DNA of 64,000 nucleotides from Micromonospora andamanensis (GCF_016863495.1 NZ_BOOZ01000028.1:1-64000), one strand, 5' to 3'; shown: positions 41,778 to 51,934, counted from the first letter of the stretch. Numbers and translations: made by a program. Notes: generated from the letters alone by a model not told the origin.

Positions 41778-41806
41778 GGCGGCGACTCCACTCGGGAGTC
41801 GCCGCC
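41778..41806 (-). terminator. Perfect 12-bp hairpin downstream of the DUF4193 gene
   Basis: GGCGGCGACTCC (41778-41789) pairs with 41795-41806 around the loop ACTCG, 24 bases past the DUF4193 stop on the minus strand. Confidence 0.65.
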
Positions 41807-41830
41807 ATGGTCGTGGTCGTCGCCCTGCGG

Positions 41831-42127
41831 TCAGACGCACTCTCGGCAGATCAGCTCGCCGTTCCGCTCCACCGCCAGCTGGCTGCGGTGATGCACCAGG
41901 AAGCACCGGGCACAGCGGAACTCGTCCTGCTGCATCGGCAGCACCTTGACCGTCAGTTCCTCGTCGGCAAGGTCGGCGCCGGGCAACTCGAAGCTCTCAG
42001 CCACTTCGGCCTCGTCGACGTCCACGGCGCCCGACTGCGAGTCGACACGCCGGGCCTTGAGCTCTTCCAGGCTGTCCTCGCCGAGGTCGACCTCGTCGCG
42101 GCGCGGGGCGTCGTAGTCGGTGGCCAT
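41831..42127 (-). CDS. DUF4193 zinc-ribbon-like protein
   Basis: A 98-residue acidic protein: MATDYDAPRRDEVDLGEDSLEELKARR at the start, and a C-terminal cysteine knuckle RCARCFLVHHRSQLAVERNGELICRECV with two CxxC pairs, a zinc ribbon. DUF4193 is highly conserved in actinobacteria and is placed between dut and sigA in mycobacteria (Rv2699c); function unknown to me. ATG at 42127 with GAGAGTG upstream. Confidence 0.9.
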   Translation of the reverse strand: MATDYDAPRRDEVDLGEDSLEELKARRVDSQSGAVDVDEAEVAESFELPGADLADEELTVKVLPMQQDEFRCARCFLVHHRSQLAVERNGELICRECV

Positions 42128-42540
42128 CGGTTTCACTCTCCCATTTCGATGTTGTCGCTTCCGGTTGTAACGCCGGACGACGCTGTTTCGGTTCCGCTGG
42201 CCGGCCACCGCTAGTGTCGGCCACCTGACCCGACGACCGCTCGGACCAGACCGCCAGAGGATCTCCCCGGCGAGCGCGGAACCCTACCCCCCCTTTGGGC
42301 GAGGCATGTATACCGCCCTCGTGGCTGAGATGTACGCCCCTGCACGGGAAGTTGTTCCCAATGTGACTCAGGCGACACGAAGATAGGGGTAGTACTACCC
42401 CGTTCTCCGATGGCGCGCCGGCATGTCGGACTGTTTCCACGCGACGGTCGGACACCCGTTAACCTCAGCGGCGTACCCGACGGCCGGCGGACGGCCCGAT
42501 CGCCGGCCGTTGCCACCCACCATTGCCCGGGAGTGCCCTG
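42128..42540. promoter_or_regulatory. Long divergent intergenic region with a perfect 16-bp palindrome
   Basis: These 413 bases carry no gene. GGGGTAGTACTACCCC at 42386-42401 is a perfect uninterrupted palindrome about 140 bases before the plus-strand LytR_C gene and 260 before the minus-strand DUF4193 gene. It is a strong candidate for a dimeric regulator site. Short AT-richer tracts (42350-42385) may hold promoters. Confidence 0.5.
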
Positions 42541-43071
42541 ATGAGCTTTGCGCGAGTGCGAGCACTCGTTGTCGTCGGCGTGCTGGCGGTGGTCGCCCTG
42601 GTTTTCGTGGTCATGGCCCTGGTCAGGGACACCCAGGGTAGCGCCGGTGCCGGCGAGGGTTGTCCGGACGACTGGCCGCGCGCGGACGTCACCCTGCGCG
42701 ACCACAAGGATGTCAAGATCAACGTGGTGAACGGCACGGACCGTCCCGGGCTGGCCGCCGATGTCGGCGGCGACTTCCGCAACCGCGACTTCCAGGTGCA
42801 GAAGGAAGTCTCCCAGAAGAAGAAGATCGACGACGTCGCGGTCCTGCGCTACGGCCCGAAGGGGGTCGGCTCGGCGCACCTGCTGCGGGCGTACTTCCTC
42901 GGCGACGCCGAACTGGAGTACAACGCCAAGCGCGAGGACGACATCGTCGACGTGGTGCTGGGCAGCAGCTTCCAGCAGTTGGCCACCACCACCGAGGTCA
43001 ACCAGTCGCTGGGCGACCTCGGTGCCCCGGTCGCCCCTCCGGGTTCCTGCCCGCTGCCCGTCGACAACTGA
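42541..43071 (+). CDS. LytR_C-domain envelope protein (Cei-like)
   Basis: A 176-residue protein with an N-terminal transmembrane anchor (VRALVVVGVLAVVALVFVVMALV, residues 6-28) and an outer LytR C-terminal-like domain: VKINVVNGTDRPGLAADVGGDFRNRDFQVQKEV, and VLRYGPKGVGSAHLLRAYFLGDAELEYNAKREDDIVDVVLG. Two cysteines (EGCPDDW, GSCPLP) frame the domain. Mycobacterial Cei (Rv2700), needed for cell envelope integrity, has this architecture and lies in the same place beside suhB and sigA; orthology is likely from synteny. ATG with GGGAGTG upstream. Confidence 0.85.
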   Translation: MSFARVRALVVVGVLAVVALVFVVMALVRDTQGSAGAGEGCPDDWPRADVTLRDHKDVKINVVNGTDRPGLAADVGGDFRNRDFQVQKEVSQKKKIDDVAVLRYGPKGVGSAHLLRAYFLGDAELEYNAKREDDIVDVVLGSSFQQLATTTEVNQSLGDLGAPVAPPGSCPLPVDN

Positions 43072-43077
43072 CCGTCG

Positions 43078-43300
43078 GGCCGGTGCCAGTGCCGGTGCCG
43101 GTCGGCGGTCGGCGGTCGGCCGGGTCGCCCGCACATGGCCGTGCCGGCCCCTGACGGACACCAGGCGGCGCGCCCCACTCCGGGCCCTGACCGACGCCCG
43201 CACCGGCCCCTGACGGACACCAGGCGGCGTCCAACGGCACGCGCCCCGCTCCGGGGCCGTCACCGGGCACCAGGGGGCGTCAGGGGGCGTCAGGGGCCGC
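43078..43300. repeat. Intergenic mini-satellite
   Basis: Short tandem units (GGTGCC, then GGTCGGC three times) are followed by a 27-base direct repeat at 43144-43170 and 43203-43229, a 59-base period, and by GGGCGTCA units near 43275-43292. It occupies the space between convergent genes and runs into the end of the phosphatase gene. Confidence 0.6.
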
Positions 43301-44111
43301 CGGAGGCGTCCAACGCGGCCAGGCGGTCGTGCAGCGCGTCGAAGAGCGCCGGTGGCGCGGCGACGACCATCTCCGGCCCGGGGTCCAGGCCCTTGAGCCC
43401 ACCGACCCGTACGCCGGCCTCGGTGGCCACCAGCGCCCCGGCGGCCTGGTCCCAGGCGGCCAGGCCCTTCTCGTAGTAGGCGTCGGCCCGCCCCTCGGCG
43501 ACCAGGCACAGATCGATGGCGGCGGCGCCGAGCCGACGGATGTCGCGTACCTGCGAGATCAGTTCGGTGAGCACCCGGGCCTGGTGCACCCGGCGGGCGG
43601 AGTCGTAGCCGAAGCCGGTGACCACGAGCGCCTGGCCGAGCTCGGTCTCGGTGGAGCAACGCAACCGTCGGCCCTCGCGCCAGGCGCCCCCGCCGACTGT
43701 CGCGGTCCACTCCTCGCCGGTGTGGATGTTGCGCACCACACCCGCCACCACCTCGCCGTCCACCTCTGCGGCGATCGACACCGCGCAGTGCGTCAGGCCG
43801 TACAGGTAGTTGACGGTGCCGTCGATCGGGTCGACGATCCACCGCACCCGGGGCCGGGGTCCGTCGCCACCGCTCGCCGCGCCGTACTCTTCGCCCAGCA
43901 CGGCGTCGTCCGGTCGCAGCCGGCGCAGGTCGGTGGTGATCTGGCGCTCCACGGCCCGGTCCGCCGCGGTCACCACGTCGGTGACCGTGCTCTTGGTCGC
44001 GGCCACCGAGACACCCTCGGTACGCATCCGGTACGCGGTGGCCGCCGCGTCACGGGCCACCCCGATCGCGATCTCCAGCAGTTGCGGTGGTGGCGGCGCC
44101 GAGCGCTCCAT
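43290..44111 (-). CDS. suhB: Inositol monophosphatase family protein (SuhB-like)
   Basis: A 273-residue metal-dependent sugar phosphatase. Motifs: VTAADRAVERQIT, EEYG (metal-binding glutamate), DPIDGTVNYLYGL (motif A, metal ligands and nucleophilic water) and YYEKGLAAWDQAAGALVATEAGVRVG (motif B). Substrates of the family include inositol phosphate, histidinol phosphate and NADP(H). Two adjacent ATGs (44114 and 44111) follow AAGGGA; the second has better spacing. Position between Cei-like and sigA genes matches mycobacterial suhB. Confidence 0.88.
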   Translation of the reverse strand: MERSAPPPPQLLEIAIGVARDAAATAYRMRTEGVSVAATKSTVTDVVTAADRAVERQITTDLRRLRPDDAVLGEEYGAASGGDGPRPRVRWIVDPIDGTVNYLYGLTHCAVSIAAEVDGEVVAGVVRNIHTGEEWTATVGGGAWREGRRLRCSTETELGQALVVTGFGYDSARRVHQARVLTELISQVRDIRRLGAAAIDLCLVAEGRADAYYEKGLAAWDQAAGALVATEAGVRVGGLKGLDPGPEMVVAAPPALFDALHDRLAALDASGGP

Positions 44112-44397
44112 CATCGGTCCCTTCCCGCACGGCCAGGTATCCGGCTTTCGCACGGGTATCATCCTTACAAAGTCCAAATGCGCACCGAATCGGCGGTCTC
44201 GACCGCCGATCAGCCGTGCGGCGCAGGATGATCGCCGCAGACGGCGTTACAATTCACCCCTGCCCACGCGCCACGGACCGCCCGACAGCCGGCCGGCCCG
44301 GGACACGCGGGTTCCTCAACCACATCGCCCGGCGCGGTGCCCCACGCTGCGTCGGACGACCCGGCCGTGCTCGCTCTTCGCCTCCGGAAGGTCATTC

Positions 44398-45999
<1,602 letters not shown>

Positions 46000-46243
46000 T
46001 CAGCATTCGTCAACTGATCGTGCCCGTTTGACCACCTGGCGTACAACGCCGGATGGTGATCAGGTGGTTGCACGAATGTGATCGTTGACGTGGCACCCTT
46101 GGTGCACGGCACACTGTCCGTGCCATGTGTGACCTCGGTCCCCCGCGGGCACACAGGGAAGGCGAGGCCCCGCAAGGGTGTTGCACGATAGGTGACCAAG
46201 ACCGAAGAGAGTGTTCATCGGTGACGACCAGAGGAGGAAGGCG
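46000..46243. promoter_or_regulatory. sigA downstream region and promoter of the DUF7455 gene
   Basis: ACCACCTG (46031-46038) and CAGGTGGT (46061-46068) could form a weak hairpin after sigA. A TTGACG (about 46084) and later AT-richer sequence may be the next gene's promoter. GGAGGAAG precedes the ATG at 46244. Confidence 0.35.
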
Positions 46244-46477
46244 ATGACCCCGACCCTCACGCCGCCGCCCGAGACGGTGAGCCCCCCGGCCGCCGATGAA
46301 CGGTGCGACCGCTGCAATGCCGCCGGCAAGCTCCGGATCACCCTGTCGGGTGGCAGTGAGCTGGTGTTCTGTGGGCACCACGCCAACAAGTACGCCGAGG
46401 ATCTCGTCAAGATCACGGTTCGGTACGCGACGGACCCGGAGTTCACCTGGCGCGGCGCTGACCTGATGGCCAACTGA
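46244..46477 (+). CDS. DUF7455 small zinc-ribbon-like protein
   Basis: A 77-residue protein: RCDRCNAAGKLRITLSGGSELVFCGHHANKYAEDLVKITVRYATDPEFTW. CxxC and CGHH form a likely zinc site. Such proteins are found beside sigA across actinobacteria; function unknown. The ATG at 46244 follows GGAGGAAG and is preferred to the upstream in-frame ATG at 46211. Confidence 0.83.
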   Translation: MTPTLTPPPETVSPPAADERCDRCNAAGKLRITLSGGSELVFCGHHANKYAEDLVKITVRYATDPEFTWRGADLMAN

Positions 46478-46496
46478 GGGACAGCAAACCCGACAT

Positions 46497-46539
46497 AAAG
46501 CCGGCCGGAGACATCCCAAGGATGTCTCCGGCCGGCTTT
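46497..46539 (+). terminator. Perfect 20-bp hairpin terminator
   Basis: Arms 46497-46516 and 46520-46539 are perfectly complementary around a three-base loop, with AAA at the left base and TTT at the right, 19 bases after the DUF7455 stop. It is the strongest terminator in the window. Confidence 0.85.
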
Positions 46540-46568
46540 CCGCATACCCACCCCTCCCCGGAAGCGTC

Positions 46569-46622
46569 GATCATGAAGCTATTGCCCAGGAAAGCGCTTG
46601 CCTAAGCAATAACCTCATGATC
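46569..46622. repeat. Dispersed hairpin element, copy B
   Basis: Arms 46569-46585 and 46606-46622 (GATCATGA ... TCATGATC) pair at 15 of 17 positions; the 20-base loop contains AAGCGCTT. C-rich DNA precedes and a G-rich tract (46634-46675) follows, as at copy A. It lies between convergent genes. Confidence 0.75.
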
Positions 46623-46664
46623 AACCGCGGTTCGGCGGGGTGTGGGGGTGGGAGGTGGGGTGGG

Positions 46665-48395
46665 TTAGAGGGTTTGGACTGTGGCTATGCGTTCTTCTAG
46701 TTGCTCGATGGTGGCCTGGGCGCTGGGGGGGCCGCCGCAGAGGCGGCGCAGCTCGGCGTGGATCTTGCCGTGGGGCTGGCCGGTGCGGTGGTGCTGGGCC
46801 GCGACCAGGGCGTTGAGCTGGCGACGCAGTGCCACCCGGCGCTGGGCGGCGCTCATCGGTGCCGCCGGAGCGGAGGCGGGGGCTGCGGATTCCGCCCGCC
46901 GCTCGGTCGCCCGACGTCGCTGGGCGGCGAGCTGATCGGCCTGCCGCTTGGCGAGCAGCGACGCCACCTGTTCCGAGGTGAGCAGCCCCGGCAGGCCCAG
47001 GTACTCCTCCTCCTCGGGGGTGCCGGCCTGGGCAGCCGTACCGAACGAGGCACCGTCGAAGATCACCTGGTCCAGTTCGGCGGTGGCGGACAGCGCGGCG
47101 AAACGCTTCTCCAGTTCCCCGCTGGCCTGCTCATCGCGTTGGGCCCGGTCCAGCAGGTCATCGTCGAAGCCCTCCCGGTCCTTGGGCTTGCCGAGCACGT
47201 GGTCCCGCTCGACCTCCATCTCGCTGGCCAGTCCGAGCAGGTGCGGCACGCTGGGCAGGAAGACCGACGCGGTCTCCCCCGGGCGCCGGGCCCGGACGAA
47301 ACGCCCGATCGCCTGCGCGAAGTACAGCGGGGTGCTGGCACTTGTCGCGTACACGCCGACGGCCAGCCGGGGGATGTCGACGCCTTCGGACACCATCCGC
47401 ACCGCGACCAACCAGCGCTGCTCGGAGGCCGCGAACGTCGCGATCCGGGCCGAGGCGCCCACGTCGTCGGAGAGCACGACAGCCGCCCGCTCCCCCGTCA
47501 CCTGCTCGATGAGCTTGGCGTACGAGCGGGCGGCCTGCTGGTCGCTGGCGATGACCAGGCCGCCCGCGTCCGGCATGCCCGCCTCCCGCAGCACTGTCAG
47601 TCGGGCGTCGGCGGCCCGCAGCACCTGCGGCATCCAGTCGCCGGCCGGGTCCAGCGCGGTACGCCACGCCTGGGCGACGAGATCCTGGGTCATCGGCTCA
47701 CCCAGCCGGGCCGCCAGTTCCTCTCCGGCGTTGGTACGCCATCGGGTCTCCCCCGAGTACGCCAGGAAGAGCACCGGCCGCACCACGCCGTCGCGCAGCG
47801 CGTCGCTGTAGCCGTACACCGAGTCGGCCCGGGAGCGCAGCAGGCCGTCGCCGCCCCGCTCGTAGCTGACGAACGGGATGGGGTTGTCGTCGGACCGGAA
47901 GGGGGTTCCGGTGAGCATCAGCCGGCGTACCGCGGGCTCGAAGGCCGCCTTCACCCCGTCACCCCAGGTGCGCGAGTCACCGGCGTGGTGGATCTCGTCG
48001 AGGATGACCAGGGTCCGCCGGGTCATGGTGCGCCGCCGGTGCACCTGTGGCGCCATTCCGACCTGGGCGTAGGTGACCACGGCACCGTGGAAGTCCGCCG
48101 AGGAGTGCAGGTCGGCGTTGCGGAACGCGGCGTCGAGCTGGATGCCCACCCGGGCGGCGGCGTCCGCCCACTGGGTTTTCAGGTGCTCGGTCGGCGCGAC
48201 CACGGTGACCGCCTCGACGCTGCCGTCGGCGAGCAGTTCGGCGGCGATCCGCAGGGCGAACGTGGTCTTTCCGGCCCCCGGGGTGGCGACCGCCGTGAAA
48301 TCCTCGCCGCGACGGCGCAGGTACTCCACCAGAGCCTTGCGCTGCCAGGCGCGCAGGGGTGGAAACGTCTCGAGCGCCGGCGTCCGGACTGCCAC
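46665..48395 (-). CDS. DEAD/DEAH-box helicase
   Basis: A 576-residue superfamily 2 helicase. Motif I ATPGAGKTTFALRIAAEL, motif II LDEIHHAGD (DEIH), motif III LTGTPFRSD, then in the second RecA domain SEGVDIPRLAVGVYATSASTPLYFAQAIGRFVRAR (motifs V-VI). The C-terminal ~120 residues are charged and helical (LLAKRQADQLAAQRRRATERRAE) and end HHRTGQPHGKIHAELRRLCGG. Related actinobacterial enzymes resemble XPB-type or restriction-like helicases; the exact substrate is unknown. GTG at 48395 with GGAGAGGAG upstream; the longer frame to 48521 is not supported. Confidence 0.85.
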   Translation of the reverse strand: MAVRTPALETFPPLRAWQRKALVEYLRRRGEDFTAVATPGAGKTTFALRIAAELLADGSVEAVTVVAPTEHLKTQWADAAARVGIQLDAAFRNADLHSSADFHGAVVTYAQVGMAPQVHRRRTMTRRTLVILDEIHHAGDSRTWGDGVKAAFEPAVRRLMLTGTPFRSDDNPIPFVSYERGGDGLLRSRADSVYGYSDALRDGVVRPVLFLAYSGETRWRTNAGEELAARLGEPMTQDLVAQAWRTALDPAGDWMPQVLRAADARLTVLREAGMPDAGGLVIASDQQAARSYAKLIEQVTGERAAVVLSDDVGASARIATFAASEQRWLVAVRMVSEGVDIPRLAVGVYATSASTPLYFAQAIGRFVRARRPGETASVFLPSVPHLLGLASEMEVERDHVLGKPKDREGFDDDLLDRAQRDEQASGELEKRFAALSATAELDQVIFDGASFGTAAQAGTPEEEEYLGLPGLLTSEQVASLLAKRQADQLAAQRRRATERRAESAAPASAPAAPMSAAQRRVALRRQLNALVAAQHHRTGQPHGKIHAELRRLCGGPPSAQATIEQLEERIATVQTL

Positions 48396-48590
48396 GCGTT
48401 CGCTCCTCTCCGGCCGCACGGGGATGTCCCGACCGCAGGCCGGCGGACCCGGGCCGAGGGGCACGGCGTCACCCCACGAAAATGCCTCCGCGCAGCCGAG
48501 CCGCGAAGGCCGACTCAGCATAACCAGGACGCGCTGTGCCGCCCACGCCCCGCCACACCGGTCACCGGCGTGCCGTTGGCCACTCGCGGC

Positions 48591-49244
48591 TCACTCCGGC
48601 GGCGGCCCCGACATGCCGGTGCGCGGCGGCCGCAGCGTCGCCACCGGCGCCGACCAGCGCCGCCGCAGGGCCACCAGGCGTACGCCGAAGACCAGTCCGG
48701 CAGCGACGGTGAGCGGAAGCGGCCCGGTGTGGCCGAGGCTGTTCAGCAGCACCACCACCATCGAACCGAGGAGCGACGCGACGGCGTAGATCTCCCGCCG
48801 TAGCACCACCGGGATCTCACCGGTGAGCAGGTCACGGACGAGTCCGCCGCCGATCGCGGTGATCATGCCGATCAGGCAGGCGCCGACCGCCGGAACCTGG
48901 GCGTCGAGGGCCTTGAGGGTGCCGGCGACGGTGAACAGGCCGAGCCCGGCCGCGTCCAGCACCAGGACGGTGGTGCGCAGCCGGGCGAACTGCGGATGCA
49001 GCCAGAAGATCGCCGCAGCGGTCACGGCGGCGGTGCCTGCGTAGCGCCAGTCCGCGAAGGCCAGCGGTGGTACCTCGTCGATGACCAGGTCCCGCACGAT
49101 TCCGCCGCCGAGGGAGGCGACGAAGCCCACGAAGACCACGCCGAAGAGGTCGAGCCGCTTGGCCACCGCCGCGGAGGCGCCCGAGGCGGCGAAGACCGCG
49201 ACTCCGGCCAGGTCAGCCAGGAGCAGGGCGGTGGAGGTGGTCAC
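48591..49244 (-). CDS. Trimeric intracellular cation (TRIC) channel family protein
   Basis: A 217-residue membrane protein with seven helices in two inverted repeats. Both repeats show the glycine-kink motif: FVASLGGGIVRDLVIDEVPPLAF and MITAIGGGLVRDLLTGEIPVVLRREIYA. Prokaryotic TRIC proteins (UPF0126) form potassium-permeable trimers. It starts at a GTG about 40 bases from the divergent side of the DUF3039 gene; C-terminal tail is Arg/Pro-rich. Confidence 0.9.
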   Translation of the reverse strand: MTTSTALLLADLAGVAVFAASGASAAVAKRLDLFGVVFVGFVASLGGGIVRDLVIDEVPPLAFADWRYAGTAAVTAAAIFWLHPQFARLRTTVLVLDAAGLGLFTVAGTLKALDAQVPAVGACLIGMITAIGGGLVRDLLTGEIPVVLRREIYAVASLLGSMVVVLLNSLGHTGPLPLTVAAGLVFGVRLVALRRRWSAPVATLRPPRTGMSGPPPE

Positions 49245-49284
49245 CGCCGCAGGTTACGCCTGCCACAAACGCGGGCCGAAAGCT

Positions 49285-49503
49285 TCACTCGCGGTACGAG
49301 TCGTAGATCTCCTTGCACTTCGGGCAGACCGGCGAACCCGGTTTGGGCGTCTTCGTCACCGGGAACGTCTCCCCGCACAGCGCCACGACGAAGGTGCCCA
49401 TGACGGCACTTTCGGCGATCTTTTCCTTCCGGACGTAGTGGAACATCTCCGGACCGGTGTCGGCGTCCTTGAGCTCGGGACGTTCGAGGACCTGTGTACT
49501 CAC
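49285..49503 (-). CDS. DUF3039 protein
   Basis: A 72-residue protein: MFHYVRKEKIAESAVMGTFVVALCGETFPVTKTPKPGSPVCPKCKEIYDSYRE. A Cys-Gly-Glu and a CPKC pair suggest a zinc knuckle. DUF3039 proteins are conserved in actinobacteria without known function. The GTG at 49503 with GGAGG seven bases upstream is favoured over the start at 49524. Confidence 0.85.
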   Translation of the reverse strand: MSTQVLERPELKDADTGPEMFHYVRKEKIAESAVMGTFVVALCGETFPVTKTPKPGSPVCPKCKEIYDSYRE

Positions 49504-49577
49504 GTCTGCACCTCCAACCGACAAGTCTGGCAGGTCACCCTCACCCGGTCCACCTGAGGTGACAGGTGTGCCGGGCG

Positions 49578-49583
49578 TACGGT
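49578..49583 (+). promoter_or_regulatory. -10 hexamer TACGGT of psuG
   Basis: TACGGT ends eight bases before the GTG at 49592 with no ribosome site between; a leaderless transcript is predicted. Confidence 0.4.
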
Positions 49584-49591
49584 GAGCGATT

Positions 49592-50527
49592 GTGACCGAC
49601 TTTCATCTTCGCTACGGCACCGAGGTGGCCCGGGCACTGCGCGAGCAGGGTCCCGTGGTCGCCCTGGAGAGCACAATCGTCTCGCACGGCCTGCCCCGGC
49701 CGGACAATCTTCGGGTGGCCCAGCAGATCGAACAGGCCGTCCGGGACGCCGGCGCGACACCGGCCACCATCGGCATGGTCGCCGGCGAACTCGTGGTGGG
49801 GCTCGACGACGCCGAGCTGACCCGGCTGGCCACCGCCGACGGCGTGACCAAGCTCTCCGTACGCGATCTCGCGGTGGCCGCCGCGACCGGCGCGGACGGC
49901 GCGACCACAGTGGCCGCGACAAGCGCCGTGGCAGCCACGGCGGGCATCGGGGTGTTCGCCACCGGCGGGCTGGGCGGGGTGCACCGCGAGGCGGCGCAGA
50001 CCTTCGACGAGTCGGCGGACCTGGTGACCCTGGCGCGTACCCCGATCGCTGTGGTCTGTGCCGGGGTGAAGTCGATCCTCGACGTGGGTGCCACCCTGGA
50101 GCGGCTGGAGACCCTCGGGGTGGCCGTGGTCGGCTACCGGACCCGCCGGTTCCCGGGTTTCTTCATCACCGACGGCGGCTTCGACCTGGACTGGTCGCTC
50201 GACTCCCCCGAACAGGTCGCCGACGTGCTGGCCGCCCGCGAGCAGCACGGCGCACACCACGGCGGGCTGATCGTCGCCAATCCGCTGCCCACCGACGAGC
50301 AGCTCGACCCGGAGCTGCACGACAGCACCCTCGCCGAGGGTCTCGCCCGGCTGGAGCGCGACGGGGTGAGCGGCAAGGCCGTCACGCCGTACCTGCTGGC
50401 TCACTTCCACTCCGCGACCGAGGGCGCCAGCCTGGCGGTAAACGTCCGGATCATCCTGCGCAACGCCGACCTGGCCGCCCGGATCGCGGTCGCCGCCGCC
50501 CAGCGCCGGACCGCCGTGTCGGCGTGA
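49592..50527 (+). CDS. psuG: Pseudouridine-5'-phosphate glycosidase
   Basis: A 311-residue enzyme that splits pseudouridine 5'-phosphate into uracil and ribose 5-phosphate. The family signature VVALESTIVSHGLPRPDN carries the catalytic Glu; later TIGMVAGELVVGL, VTKLSVRDLAVAAATGADGATTVAAT (catalytic Lys), IGVFATGGLGGVHR and VVCAGVKSILDVGATLERLETLGVAVVGY (second Lys). Overlaps the following kinase gene by four bases (GTGA), as expected for a pseudouridine salvage unit. Confidence 0.93.
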   Translation: MTDFHLRYGTEVARALREQGPVVALESTIVSHGLPRPDNLRVAQQIEQAVRDAGATPATIGMVAGELVVGLDDAELTRLATADGVTKLSVRDLAVAAATGADGATTVAATSAVAATAGIGVFATGGLGGVHREAAQTFDESADLVTLARTPIAVVCAGVKSILDVGATLERLETLGVAVVGYRTRRFPGFFITDGGFDLDWSLDSPEQVADVLAAREQHGAHHGGLIVANPLPTDEQLDPELHDSTLAEGLARLERDGVSGKAVTPYLLAHFHSATEGASLAVNVRIILRNADLAARIAVAAAQRRTAVSA

Positions 50528-51459
50528 ACGGGCACGCTGACGGGGCTGGCGAAGTGGGTCGAGGCGACACCGGCCGCGTCCTGGTTGTCGGTGACGTGGT
50601 CACCGACGTGGTGGCGGTGCTCTCCGCCCCGTTGGCTCCCGGCTCCGACACCCCGGCGGCGATCAGGTCCGCCGGGGGTGGGCAGGCGGCCAACACCGCC
50701 TCCTGGCTGGCCGCCCAGGGCGTACCGGTGACCCTGGTGGGCGCGGTCGGCGATGACGGCACCGGGCGTGACCGGGTGGCCGAGTTGACGGCTGCCGGGG
50801 TCGACTGCGCGGTCGAGCGGGTCGCCGGGTCCGCCACCGGCACGGTGATCGTGCTGACGGTCGGCGACGAACGCACGATGGTCACCGAACGCGGGGCGAA
50901 CGTACGGCTGGCTCCCGGGCACGTGGACGCGGCGCTGGCCGGCACGCCGGACGCGACGCACCTGCACCTGTCCGGGTACACCCTGTTGGACGCGGACTCC
51001 CGACCGGCCGGCCTGCGGGCGTTGGCCGGCGCTCGCGAGCGCGGCCTCACCACGAGCGTCGACGCGGCTTCGGCGGCACCGCTGCGGGCGGTCGGTACGG
51101 CAGCCTTCCTGGACTGGGTACGTGAGGTCGACCTGCTGCTGGTAAACGTCGACGAGGCCACGGTGCTGGCCGGTGGGCTCGAACCGGCGGCGCAGGGCAG
51201 GGCACTCACCGCCGCGGCCCGCCGCGTGGTGGTCAAGCGGGGCGCTGCCGGCGCGGTCTGGGTCGACCGGGACGCCACGATCGTCACCTCGTCAGCGCAT
51301 CGGGTGGCGGTACGGGACGTGACCGGGGCGGGTGACGCTTTCGCGGCCGGGCTGCTGAGCGCCTGGCTGGCCGGGGCGACACCGGACGGGGCTCTGGCCC
51401 GGGCCGCCGATCTCGGTGGCGCGGCGGTGGCGCAGGTCGGGGCCCGACCGGCTCGGTGA
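50524..51459 (+). CDS. PfkB-family carbohydrate kinase (pseudouridine kinase candidate)
   Basis: A 311-residue ribokinase-fold enzyme. N-terminal VLVVGDVVTDVVAVL, substrate-binding AIRSAGGGQAANTASWLAAQGVPVTLVGAVGDDGTG, and the C-terminal catalytic signature RDVTGAGDAFAAGLLSAWLAG with the base Asp. Overlap with psuG strongly suggests it phosphorylates pseudouridine to feed that enzyme (PsuK role); ribokinase-like substrates cannot be excluded from sequence. The frame is open upstream inside psuG, but the GTG at 50524 in the stop overlap is the logical start. Confidence 0.85.
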   Translation: MNGHADGAGEVGRGDTGRVLVVGDVVTDVVAVLSAPLAPGSDTPAAIRSAGGGQAANTASWLAAQGVPVTLVGAVGDDGTGRDRVAELTAAGVDCAVERVAGSATGTVIVLTVGDERTMVTERGANVRLAPGHVDAALAGTPDATHLHLSGYTLLDADSRPAGLRALAGARERGLTTSVDAASAAPLRAVGTAAFLDWVREVDLLLVNVDEATVLAGGLEPAAQGRALTAAARRVVVKRGAAGAVWVDRDATIVTSSAHRVAVRDVTGAGDAFAAGLLSAWLAGATPDGALARAADLGGAAVAQVGARPAR

Positions 51460-51474
51460 GCCGCGCCGGACGGG

Positions 51475-51837
51475 TCAGGGCTCGGCGTCGATGATCTTGT
51501 GTGGCCGCTCCTCGGCGGCGAGGCTCATCGGGGGCGGCGCCGCCTCGGTGGCCGAGCGCGACGAGAAGCGGTTGGCGAGGCGGTGCTGCTCCTTGGGCGG
51601 CCGGTCGTTGGCCAGCAGCACCGCGAGCCACGGGATGAGCACCATGCCCAGCGCGACGAGCGGCAGCCAGAGCCAGAGCAGGGGTGCCCCCACGCCGACC
51701 AGGACCGCGCCGACGATCACGCAGACGACGCGGACGCCCATCATCACCACGTAACGCCGCTGCCGGCTGGTCAGTTGATCGTCCTGGCTGCGGGCGGCGT
51801 CGGTGATGAGGATCGGCTGGTACGCCTGGTGCTTCAC
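51475..51837 (-). CDS. DUF3099 membrane protein
   Basis: A 120-residue protein of the DUF3099 type: QPILITDAARSQDDQLTSRQRRYVVMMGVRVVCVIVGAVLV followed by a second helix LWLWLPLVALGMVLIPWLAVLLAN, then a polar C-terminus with EEERPHKIIDAEP-like residues. Two transmembrane helices; function unknown. GTG at 51837 follows GGAGGAGG with seven-base spacing. Convergent with the PfkB kinase gene. Confidence 0.83.
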   Translation of the reverse strand: MKHQAYQPILITDAARSQDDQLTSRQRRYVVMMGVRVVCVIVGAVLVGVGAPLLWLWLPLVALGMVLIPWLAVLLANDRPPKEQHRLANRFSSRSATEAAPPPMSLAAEERPHKIIDAEP

Positions 51838-51934
51838 CGTGGTACCTCCTCCGGAGGGGTCGCACTCCATCCTGTCACCCTGGCCGGGCGAGCGACGAGG
51901 ATCGTCACCGTCGAAGTTCGTGTTACGCCCGTGG

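Noticed and set aside
43144..43229. Two 27-base direct repeats with a 59-base period, considered as CRISPR
   Set aside because: Only two copies, GC-rich, with related spacers and no cas genes; better explained as a mini-satellite.
42211..43842. 543-codon minus-strand ORF spanning the palindrome region and LytR_C gene
   Set aside because: Combines non-coding and antisense sequence; low-complexity and no recognisable domain.
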